Part shown: positions 41,217 through 48,844 of the stretch, piece by piece
Numbering within the stretch: position 1 is the stretch's first letter
Layout: each line of letters begins with the position of its first letter
Origin: JAPPHA01 sp963662705
GTDB lineage: Bacteria > Pseudomonadota > Alphaproteobacteria > Rhodobacterales > Rhodobacteraceae
DNA length: 64,000 nt
Direction of reading: 5' to 3'
Assembly: GCA_963662705.2 (NCBI GenBank)
Contig: OY759767.1
Coordinates: 1,674,001 to 1,738,000, forward strand
The notes under the pieces: generated by a model
Seen by the model: only the letters and a program-made list of their open reading frames with translations
Database searches by the model: none
What the model was told of the DNA's origin: nothing
Position numbers and translations under genes: made by a program

Positions 41217-41579
41217 ATGTATGTCGATGGTTTTGTGTGTGCCGTACCGACGGCGAACAAGCAGGAATTCATCGACCATGCGAAACTGGCCGATAGTGTC
41301 TTTATCGACCATGGCGCGACGCGGGTGGTCGAATGCTGGGGTGATGCCGTTCCGGAGGGGAAAGTCACGGATTTTCGCCGCGCGGTCAACGCAACCGAAG
41401 ACGAGACTGTCGTGTTCGCCTGGATCGAATGGCCGGACAAGCAAACGCGCGATGCCGCGATGGAAAGGATGGAAGACCTCTGGAAGACCGATGACCGCAT
41501 GAACCCGAAGAAAAACCCGATGCCGTTCGACGAAATGCGCCTGATTTACGGAGGTTTCTCGCCGGTCGTCGAATTGTGA
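41217..41579 (+). CDS. DUF1428 (YbaA-like) family protein
   Basis: From MYVDGFVCAVPTANKQEF the product is 120 residues, typical for DUF1428. Recognisable family text: CWGDAVPEGKVTDFRRAV, FAWIEWPDKQTRD and FDEMRLIYGGFSPVVEL. It forms a dimeric alpha-beta barrel fold in known relatives; function unknown. GGAGGAAAG five bases upstream of the ATG clearly marks the start. Confidence 0.93.
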   Translation: MYVDGFVCAVPTANKQEFIDHAKLADSVFIDHGATRVVECWGDAVPEGKVTDFRRAVNATEDETVVFAWIEWPDKQTRDAAMERMEDLWKTDDRMNPKKNPMPFDEMRLIYGGFSPVVEL

Positions 41580-41655
41580 ATTCGTTCCCGAATGCGGGCA
41601 TCGCGGGACGGAGACCGAGGGCAATCCGGCAAGCCCGGCTAAATGGGGGTCCGGG

Positions 41656-42360
41656 TCAGACTGCCCGGGTTATTCCACCGTCCACCCGGATGTTCTGGCC
41701 GGTGATGTAGCCCGCCCCGTCCGACGCCAGGAACGAGATCGTTGCGGAGACCTCGTTGACGAAACCGTATCGTTCCATCGGAATCCGGCTCCGGAACTCT
41801 TCCTTTTCCGGCAAGCTGTCGATGAATCCGGGCAGGACGTTGTTCACCCTGATGTTTTGCGGGGCGTATCGGTCGGCGACAAGCTTGGTCCATGCAGCTA
41901 GACCCGCCCTGAATACTCCGGAAGTCGGGAAAGCCGGATGGGGCTCGAACGTGGCGAAGGTCGTGATGTTTATGATTGAGCCTTTGCCTTGCGACAGCAT
42001 GGCCGGAATGACCAGGCGGGCAGGGCGGACGGCCGACAGGAAATAGATATCCATCCCCAGGTGCCAGTCTTCATCTGTCAGTTCCAGAACAGGCCCCCGC
42101 GGGCCGTGCCCGGCACTATTGACCAGAACATCTATTCGCCCCCAACGCTCGAGCGCGAGATCGACAAGGCGTTTCAGGTCGTCATTCGACTGGTTGGATC
42201 CGGTCACACCGATTCCGCCAAGCGCGTTTCCGAGTTTTTCGCCCTTGCCTGACGATGACAGGATCGCGACCTGGTAGCCGTCTTCGGAGAGCCGCCGGGC
42301 TGCGGCTGCTCCCATTCCGCTTCCTCCCGCCGTAATGATTGCGACGCGTTGTTCCGCCAT
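41656..42360 (-). CDS. SDR-family oxidoreductase with altered active site
   Basis: A 234-residue Rossmann protein with cofactor motif TAGGSGMG, NSAGHGPRG in the NNAG position and the C-terminal RVNNVLPGFIDS and SDGAGYITGQNIRVDGG typical of FabG-like SDRs. The usual catalytic Y-x-x-x-K is replaced: the aligned segment reads SGVFRAGLAAWTK, with Ser in place of Tyr and Arg in place of Lys. The Ser of strand 5 is also Thr (INITTFATFEP). It may use a different mechanism or be a non-catalytic member. Divergent from pgi. Confidence 0.85.
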   Translation of the reverse strand: MAEQRVAIITAGGSGMGAAAARRLSEDGYQVAILSSSGKGEKLGNALGGIGVTGSNQSNDDLKRLVDLALERWGRIDVLVNSAGHGPRGPVLELTDEDWHLGMDIYFLSAVRPARLVIPAMLSQGKGSIINITTFATFEPHPAFPTSGVFRAGLAAWTKLVADRYAPQNIRVNNVLPGFIDSLPEKEEFRSRIPMERYGFVNEVSATISFLASDGAGYITGQNIRVDGGITRAV

Positions 42361-42591
42361 TTCGATCTCCCCGAGGAAATATCCGGCGCCTTTTCCGGGA
42401 ATCCGTTCAACAGGTCAAGGCAGGTTGCCTGACGCGATTTTCCGGTTGCCAAAGGTGGTGCGGCTGACGCATGTGGCGCCGATGCAGGAAGACATGGGTA
42501 GGCCGCGCGGGCGGTCTGAGTGGTCCGAAGCCTTGGGTGTGATGTCCCGGCGATCGGTTCCGGGCCGGAAATCGTGACAGGGATCAGGACA

Positions 42592-44265
42592 ATGGGAAAG
42601 ACTCTGCCGAAATCCGGGCAAACGTCGCGTGCGCAAGAAATTGCACGCATATGGTCGGCGTTGGAGGAAGCTTCACATGAAACCCGGGACCGGCGGATCG
42701 TGGATCTATTTTCCGGGGACAACGAAACGCACAGCCGTTTTCGCCAATGGTCCGCGACCTGTGACGACCTGCTGCTCGACTGGTCGAAAACCAACATCGA
42801 CCAGGAAACGCGTACGCTGCTGTTCCGGCTCGCGGAATGCGCCGGCGTCGAGGACCGGCGTGAGCAAATGTTCGCCGGGGAGTTCATCAACAATACCGAC
42901 AACAGGCCTGCGCTGCATACCGCGCTCAGGAATGTCTCCGGAGCTCCGGTCATGGTGAATGGCGAAGACGTCATGCCGGACGTCATCGCGACCAAAGACC
43001 GCCTGGGAGAATTCGCCGAACAGGTTCGTTCGGGAACGGTTCAGGGCGCGACCGGGAAGGCTTTCACCGATGTCGTCCATATCGGCATCGGCGGGTCTCA
43101 ACTGGGGCCGGAGATGGCCTGCATTGCCCTCAGGAATTTCCGCGACGGCCCGCGTGTTCATTTCCTCGCGAATGTCGACGGCGCACATGCTGCAGATATC
43201 CTTGGCGGGATCGATCCGGAAACCACCCTGGCTATCGTGGCATCGAAGAGTTTCACGACGCCGGAGACCATGACGAACGCGACGACGGTGCGCGACTGGC
43301 TCTTGCCCGCCACGGGAGATGACGGCATCGGCCTCCACTTCGTCGCCATTTCAACGGCGGACGAACAGGTCGCGGCCTTCGGAATCCCACCTGAGCGGAC
43401 CTTCGGGTTCGCCGACTGGGTCGGCGGCAGGTTGTCGATGTGGGGACCGATCGGACTGCCGGTCGTACTTGCGATCGGGAGCCGGAACTTTGGCGATTTT
43501 CTGGCCGGCGGTCACGCCATGGATCTTCATTTTCGAAATGCGCCACCCGAACAGAACCTGCCGATGATTCTTGCGTTGACCGGAATCTGGCACACCAATT
43601 TCTGCGGGTATTCGAGCCGCACGATCATGCCTTATGAGCAGCGCCTGAACAGATTTGCCGCCTTTGCCCAACAGGTCGACATGGAAAGCAACGGCAAGAG
43701 CCGGTCGCTGGATGGTTCGAGGGTCCGAATCGACACGGGTCCCGTTGTCTGGGGAGAACCCGGAACAAACGCCCAGCATTCAGTTGCTCAACTGCTGCAC
43801 CAGGGCACACATATCGTGCCGGTCGAGTTCCTGGTCGGTCGTCGGGGAGGGAGTTCCCTGGGCGGTGTCCACCATCACATGCTTGTTGCGAACTGCATTG
43901 CCCAGGCGGAAGCGCTCATGGTCGGGCGTTCATTCGATGAGGCCGTCCGGTTGATGGAGAAGCAGGGACTGTCGGGAGCGGAACTCAGGCTCCAGGCATC
44001 GCACCGCGTGTTCGAAGGTAACCGCCCGAGCATTACGCTCGTATACGATCGCCTTGATCCAGGGACACTGGGCCGACTGGTGGCTCTTTACGAACATCGC
44101 GTGTTCGTCGAAGCGGCAATCTGGGGGATCAACTGTTTTGACCAGTGGGGCGTCGAACTCGGCAAGGAACTTGCGCGCGACCTGTTGCCATTTGTGGAGG
44201 CAGGACGAATACCCGAGGGGCGGGACAGTTCGACACAGGGGCTGCTAAAGACTGTGCGCGTGTAG
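42592..44265 (+). CDS. pgi: glucose-6-phosphate isomerase
   Basis: Interconverts glucose 6-phosphate and fructose 6-phosphate. From MGKTLPKSGQTSRAQEIARI the protein is 557 residues, the normal length of the long bacterial form. Signatures: HIGIGGSQLGPEMAC, SKSFTTPETMTNA, GGRLSMWGPIGLPVVLAIG, and WGINCFDQWGVELGK with the C-terminal catalytic lysine. GGGATCAGGA precedes the start; in-frame sequence upstream to 42520 lacks family similarity. Confidence 0.96.
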   Translation: MGKTLPKSGQTSRAQEIARIWSALEEASHETRDRRIVDLFSGDNETHSRFRQWSATCDDLLLDWSKTNIDQETRTLLFRLAECAGVEDRREQMFAGEFINNTDNRPALHTALRNVSGAPVMVNGEDVMPDVIATKDRLGEFAEQVRSGTVQGATGKAFTDVVHIGIGGSQLGPEMACIALRNFRDGPRVHFLANVDGAHAADILGGIDPETTLAIVASKSFTTPETMTNATTVRDWLLPATGDDGIGLHFVAISTADEQVAAFGIPPERTFGFADWVGGRLSMWGPIGLPVVLAIGSRNFGDFLAGGHAMDLHFRNAPPEQNLPMILALTGIWHTNFCGYSSRTIMPYEQRLNRFAAFAQQVDMESNGKSRSLDGSRVRIDTGPVVWGEPGTNAQHSVAQLLHQGTHIVPVEFLVGRRGGSSLGGVHHHMLVANCIAQAEALMVGRSFDEAVRLMEKQGLSGAELRLQASHRVFEGNRPSITLVYDRLDPGTLGRLVALYEHRVFVEAAIWGINCFDQWGVELGKELARDLLPFVEAGRIPEGRDSSTQGLLKTVRV

Positions 44266-44747
44266 CCGTTTTTCCGCAGCATCCCACTGTCAATCATCGT
44301 GAGTTGCTTTGCCTGTCGGCATGTCCCGGAGATAGTCAAGTCGTCGCAGGCCTCCAGTGGCCGCCTGCAAGCCGATGCAAGTTCCACCTGCGCGTTTTCA
44401 TCCGCCCTTCTCCAGGCACGATGATCACTCACCAGGAGTCCAGGAACCGTACCCGGGGGATCCGGGAAAAACGCAGCCCGAACCCGGTTACGGCCCAGCC
44501 GGATTATCGTCCGGTGCTCCGGGTGACTTGAGTTTCCGAACCGTACCCGGGGCGGGTCGATGGTCGTTCCCGGTTTCCGCGTGATTCGTCGAGCAACCAG
44601 CCGTGCAGTTACCGCGTTTCCGCCCGCAGGCGGCTGGCTGCGGAATGCACGAGGTAGAACGCGCGTTCGGATCCGGCCGAAACCGTCAACGGGCGAACAG
44701 GTATTCCCTCGCGGATGAGGTCCTCCGCGAGGTTTTGGCCGCATAGT
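44266..44747. other. intergenic stretch, no intact gene seen
   Basis: About 480 bases downstream of pgi without a recognisable frame; probably part of the decayed island that follows. Confidence 0.35.
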
Positions 44748-44891
44748 GAAGAGCGCAACACCTTCACCCCGAACGGAGTCACCAGCGATTTCGCCGCGGT
44801 CGGGCGGGAGCTTGACGACGCCGACCACTCCGCTCTCCTGATGGTGGACGCCGCATGCGGCTCCGCCCCGGAACTCGTCCACTGCGGTTGA
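44748..44891 (+). pseudogene. fragment of a class V aminotransferase
   Basis: A 47-codon stretch reads EERNTFTPNGVTSDFAAVGR then ELDDADHSALLMVDAACGSA. The pattern GVTSD-x-AAV-x-R-x-x-D-x-A-x-H-x-ALLMVDA matches the core of serine-glyoxylate/alanine-glyoxylate aminotransferases just before the PLP lysine. There is no start codon and nothing recognisable on either side, so it is a relic. Confidence 0.5.
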
Positions 44892-45088
44892 CATGCGTCT
44901 CCTCAAGATCGAAAAAGTTCGGCATCGGCGCAATCCCTCAATCGTACGTGATCTTCCAAGGGTTTCCCCTTTTCCCTTCTTCGAAAGTTCTTTCTTTGTT
45001 CTTTACATTTCGCCAGGAATAATGTTCATGGCCGTGTTAGATTCACGTCAAAGTTTGGACAGAATGCCCACGACGGGGAGAGTACCCG
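44892..45088. promoter_or_regulatory. AT-rich region upstream of the restriction-modification remnant
   Basis: The sequence becomes distinctly T-rich here (for example GTTCTTTCTTTGTTCTTTAC near 44990-45008) compared with its surroundings. It likely holds the promoter of the small ORF and methyltransferase and marks the edge of an acquired segment. No boxes assigned. Confidence 0.3.
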
Positions 45089-45313
45089 ATGAGTGATTCC
45101 ACAACTTCTTGTCCTTGCGAAACAAGAATTGACTGGACCGGCGATGTTGTTGCCGACGACCAGGTGTGATTCACCGGGGCGGTGTTCGGGAAGTCATGTC
45201 GTTGGCAGTATTTTTTGACCGACAAGACCGTCGTCGGTGAGATCACTGCCGAGAGATACGGATCCTATCTCCAAAAAACATACGTTTCCGCTGATCATGG
45301 TTGGCAACAGTAG
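45089..45313 (+). pseudogene. small ORF with in-frame UGA preceding the methyltransferase
   Basis: One frame of 74 codons is broken only by a TGA at 45167-45169. Before it: MSDSTTSCPCETRIDWTGDV then VADDQV; after it: FTGAVFGKSCRWQYFLTDKT then VVGEITAERYGSYLQKTYV. GGGGAGAG lies seven bases before the ATG, and the second part reads as ordinary protein, so a single CGA-to-TGA change is the simplest explanation. It ends 12 bases before the methyltransferase start and is probably in its operon. Family unknown to me. Confidence 0.5.
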
Positions 45314-45325
45314 GTACCGTACTCC

Positions 45326-47167
45326 ATGACGGTGAGTGGGAAAATCAAGAACCAACAGGCAACGTCTTCAAGGTCCAAAACGGAGAAGGCAGAACGGAAC
45401 TTGGCGCCGTCCGCTGGAGGTGACGTTTTCGCGGAATTGCAGAATGCGCGGGTACTGGTTTGCGCCCTGTCGCAGACCTTGGACAATGCGAACCGTTTGC
45501 GGCTTGCACGTTCGTTCGGTCTGGCTCTCGTGCGCAGTTGGTGGGATAGGTCATGCGCTGACCAATCCAATTCCATGGATCTGCGGCTGCCGAGTTCTGA
45601 CTTTTCTGCATATCCACTCGACGATACGCTCAAGGGCCTTACCGCATCGGTCGGCCAATTGTCCGCTCGCCTGGATCCTGCCATTGCCGCATACCAGATT
45701 GGCTTGACATACACCTACCTGTTGCCGTCGGCCTACCGTTCAAGTCACGGTATCCACTACACCCCGCCAGCCCTGGCTCAACGGCTCATCCACCTGGCAA
45801 CAGCTGCCAATGTTGACTGGTCGACTTGCCGCGTCCTGGACCCTTCCTGTGGCGGTGGCGCCTTTCTTGCCCCCGTAGCGCAGCACGTCATTGCACAACT
45901 GCCCGGATGCAGTCCGCGCATTCTCCTCGAAAACATTGCAAACCGCCTGCGCGGTTACGAAATCGATCCGTTTGGTGCCTGGCTGGCCCAGGTCGCCGTC
46001 GACATCGTATTGCTTCCCCTTTCGTCAGTTGCGGGCAAGAAAACTCCAGCCTTGGTGACATTGTGTGACAGCCTTGAAAAGGACCCGCCGCGCAATCGGT
46101 TCGACCTTGTCATCGGCAATCCGCCATATTCGCGAACACGATTGACACCTGTGCAACGCGAGAAGTTTCGGCGCAGCCTCTATGGCCACGCGAATCTGTA
46201 TGGTGTGTTCACTGACCTGGCATTACGGCATGTCCGGCCAGGCGGCGTGGTCGCCTTTGTCACACCAACAAGTTTCCTGGCAGGCAAGTATTTCAGGAAT
46301 CTGCGTGCCTTGCTCGGCCGGGAAGCGCCGCCACAACATCTCGACTTCGTCGCGGACCGTAGCCGTGTTTTCGACGATGTGCTTCAGGAAACTTTGCTTG
46401 CTGCCTACCGTCGTGGTGCCACGTGGTCGCCGGTCGTCGTCCATGAGTTGGATGTTTCCGGGGCAAAGCGTCTTGAGGCGAATTCCCTGGGTGCGTTCAA
46501 GCTTCCGGTTGACCCTTCGTTACCGTGGATCCTGCCGCGCAAGGCCAACCAAATTCGCATGGCAAGAGCCGCGCCGCACCGTCGTCATTTTCTGAACGAC
46601 TGGGGATACACGGTCAGCACTGGACCTCTGGTTTGGAACCGCTTCAAGGATCAGATTCATGCCCGAATGGCCAAGTGTCGGCTGCCGCTCATCTGGGCTG
46701 AAGCCGTCCTGCCTAACGGTCGTTTCGAATGGCGGGCAAGGAAACACAACCACGAACCGTGGTTTGAGGTTCGTGCCGGAGAGAATTGGTTGGTGACCAG
46801 AGAGCCTTGCGTTCTGCTGCAACGTACGACCGCCAAGGAGCAGCACCGCAGACTGATCGCGGCTCCGTTGCCCGAATCATTCATTGCACAGCATGGCGGG
46901 GTTGTGGTCGAAAACCATCTCAACATGCTAAAACCTCTTGCTTCCCGGCCGCATGTACCCCCTGCCGTACTGGCAACTGTTCTCAACTCCCATGCTGCGG
47001 ACCGTGCATTTCGGTGCATGAGCGGCAGTGTCGCAGTGTCTGCCTATGAAATCGAAGCCTTGCCACTTCCGGCGCCAGAGAAGCTCGACCGTCTGCAGGG
47101 TTTGATCGCCGCCAACATGTCTAAGCGGATGGTCGAGGACGAGTGCCAACGCCTGTTCGAGGGGTGA
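45326..47167 (+). CDS. N6-adenine DNA methyltransferase (BsuBI/PstI-type)
   Basis: A 613-residue SAM-dependent methyltransferase. Motif I is VLDPSCGGGAFL (residues 170-181), followed by GYEIDPFGAWLAQVAVDI, and motif IV is NPPY (265-268, DLVIGNPPYSRTRL), which identifies adenine-N6 specificity in the gamma class. HYTPPALAQRLIHLA precedes motif I as in type II enzymes that pair with BsuBI/PstI-like nucleases. The C-terminal half should hold target recognition (VVENHLNMLKPL). The reading frame is intact although its endonuclease partner downstream is broken, so it is effectively an orphan methylase. Target sequence unknown. Confidence 0.88.
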   Translation: MTVSGKIKNQQATSSRSKTEKAERNLAPSAGGDVFAELQNARVLVCALSQTLDNANRLRLARSFGLALVRSWWDRSCADQSNSMDLRLPSSDFSAYPLDDTLKGLTASVGQLSARLDPAIAAYQIGLTYTYLLPSAYRSSHGIHYTPPALAQRLIHLATAANVDWSTCRVLDPSCGGGAFLAPVAQHVIAQLPGCSPRILLENIANRLRGYEIDPFGAWLAQVAVDIVLLPLSSVAGKKTPALVTLCDSLEKDPPRNRFDLVIGNPPYSRTRLTPVQREKFRRSLYGHANLYGVFTDLALRHVRPGGVVAFVTPTSFLAGKYFRNLRALLGREAPPQHLDFVADRSRVFDDVLQETLLAAYRRGATWSPVVVHELDVSGAKRLEANSLGAFKLPVDPSLPWILPRKANQIRMARAAPHRRHFLNDWGYTVSTGPLVWNRFKDQIHARMAKCRLPLIWAEAVLPNGRFEWRARKHNHEPWFEVRAGENWLVTREPCVLLQRTTAKEQHRRLIAAPLPESFIAQHGGVVVENHLNMLKPLASRPHVPPAVLATVLNSHAADRAFRCMSGSVAVSAYEIEALPLPAPEKLDRLQGLIAANMSKRMVEDECQRLFEG

Positions 47168-47177
47168 TAAGGCGACG

Positions 47178-47462
47178 ATCGCATTGCCACCCTATGAAAC
47201 GCGCGAACAGGTCGAGGAACGCCTGTCCCTGGCGTTTCCGAAAGCCATTCCCAACCGCAATAGGTGTGTCCGTCAGCTGGTGCCAGCACCGGGTTTTGCC
47301 ATGCTCTACATGGTGCCGTGAAGGACACGGGCCGCGATCTTGGGCCAGTTCGCCGATCGCATGACCGATGAGAAGGCCGGCAAGCGTGACGACAAATCGC
47401 GGCTGCGATACGCTGAGAGTATCAGAAAGAGATTGGATCCTGCGAACATGTCCGGGGTCTGA
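47178..47462 (+). pseudogene. broken BsuBI/PstI-type restriction endonuclease, N-terminal part
   Basis: Begins just after the methyltransferase stop with LPPYETREQVEERLSLAFPK then AIPNRNRCVRQLVPAPGFAM, matching the N-terminal domain of BsuBI/PstI-like endonucleases. The frame ends at MLYMVP-stop; a shift gives HGAVKDTGRDLGPV and a further shift gives FADRMTDEKAGKRDDKSRLR to a TGA at 47460-47462. The catalytic C-terminal domain is absent. The nuclease is therefore inactive through frameshifts and truncation. Confidence 0.75.
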
Positions 47463-47596
47463 TCGGACGCCGACTTTTCCTGGCGTCGGGCAACGCTCGG
47501 CCTTTCCGGCCAGCGGTGCCCAACTTTCGTTCGGGCTCCCTGTCGGTCACCATCTGTTCGGTCGGCTCGGCGAAACCCGCCCCGGAAGGCAAATTG

Positions 47597-48844
47597 CTAC
47601 GGAGCGACGTATCCTCGCGCGTAGGTGTCGCGGACCTTGGCGAGATCCCTGTTTCTGTCCCGTTCCGGCTTAAACCTTTCCGGATCGATCATGCCGGGTT
47701 CGTAGGGAGGTGCGTCGTTGACAATCCAGTCGGCGAGGAACGCGCCGGCGCCTCCGCCCGTCCCGATCCCGACGGGAAAGCCTGCCGCGAGCCACAACCC
47801 CCGATGACGGCGCAGCGGCCCGACCATCGGGCAGCCATCGGGGGTGAAGCAGATCGGCCCGTTGACCACGGTTTTCAACCCGGCCCGGCCAAAGGCCGGT
47901 ACGCGCTCGATCACCCGCAGCAGGTGTGTTTCCAGCCTGTCCAGGTCGTGAGCGAGCAATTCCTGGCCGAAGTCCGGCGGGACACCTTGCGTCGCCCAGA
48001 AACGCGGGTCGCTCTCGTACACGCCGCACAAAAGCGAAAAATGCTCCTGGCGGAAATTCGCCGGACCGTACGGGTCGCGAATCGTGGGAAGTTCGAATGC
48101 GAGCGACTTCAGTTCGGGCACGTCTTCGGTGATGAGTTCGTGGTGCTCAAGCGCGTGCAGCGGAAGATCAAGGCCGATCGGCCGAACGAGTTCGCGCGTC
48201 CAGAAGCTCGCGGCCAGCACGACGTGCTCGGCACGAATGACGCCGTCGCGCGAATGAATCTCCCAGGCCCCCTCAGAGCACTTTCGCAGCGCCTGCACCG
48301 GACAGTGCCGCCTGATCCGGGCTCCGGCCGCCCTGGCAGCCTTGGCCATCGCGTGGGTCGCCCCGACCGGATCGACATGGCCGTCGTCAGGCGTGTGGGC
48401 GGCCCCTGCCACGCCATCGAGACGAATCAGCGGATGGAGGTCCGCGACTACCCCGGGGCCGACCACCCGGTACGGGATGCCGAGCTGCCCGTACATGCGT
48501 TCGAGGCCGCGATATGCGTCCAGTTCGCGTCGGTTCGTGGCCAGCCGCAGGCTGCCGGTCCTGTGAAAACCGATTGACTGGCCGCTTTCGGCTTCGGCTT
48601 GAAGGTAAACGCGCAGCGAATCGACATAGAGGCGGGTAATCTCCGCGTAGTGACCGAAATGAGTGACATTCCCGGCCGCGTGCCAGGTCGAGCCGGAGGT
48701 GAGCTCCTGGCGTTCAAGCAGCATGGTGTCGGACCAGCCGCGCTTCGCCAGGCAGTACAGGACCGCACATCCGACGATGCCTCCGCCGACGACGGCCACC
48801 CGCACCTGTTCGGTCACGGCCGGCTCACGGCTTCGATTGACCAC
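47597..48844 (-). CDS. FAD-dependent dimethylglycine/sarcosine dehydrogenase-like protein
   Basis: A 415-residue DAO-type flavoprotein: VRVAVVGGGIVGCAVLYCLA dinucleotide motif, LTSGSTWHAAGNVTHF (the STWHAAG segment is typical of dimethylglycine and sarcosine dehydrogenases, where a His next to this Ser-Thr-Trp carries flavin), and VNGPICFTPDGCPMVGPL near the end. It lacks the GcvT-like folate domain of the roughly 800-residue family members and stops at ARGYVAP, so it is either a short form or truncated. Overlaps the end of the MttB gene by 20 bases, indicating coupled translation and a joint role in methylated-amine breakdown. Confidence 0.82.
   Translation of the reverse strand: MVNRSREPAVTEQVRVAVVGGGIVGCAVLYCLAKRGWSDTMLLERQELTSGSTWHAAGNVTHFGHYAEITRLYVDSLRVYLQAEAESGQSIGFHRTGSLRLATNRRELDAYRGLERMYGQLGIPYRVVGPGVVADLHPLIRLDGVAGAAHTPDDGHVDPVGATHAMAKAARAAGARIRRHCPVQALRKCSEGAWEIHSRDGVIRAEHVVLAASFWTRELVRPIGLDLPLHALEHHELITEDVPELKSLAFELPTIRDPYGPANFRQEHFSLLCGVYESDPRFWATQGVPPDFGQELLAHDLDRLETHLLRVIERVPAFGRAGLKTVVNGPICFTPDGCPMVGPLRRHRGLWLAAGFPVGIGTGGGAGAFLADWIVNDAPPYEPGMIDPERFKPERDRNRDLAKVRDTYARGYVAP

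Noticed and set aside
44088..44933. 281-codon minus-strand frame overlapping the end of pgi
   Set aside because: Overlaps confirmed coding sequence on the other strand and has no recognisable domain.
45089..45313. Selenoprotein reading of the in-frame UGA
   Set aside because: No SECIS-like hairpin was recognised directly after the UGA and no Sec machinery is visible; an Arg-to-stop mutation is simpler.
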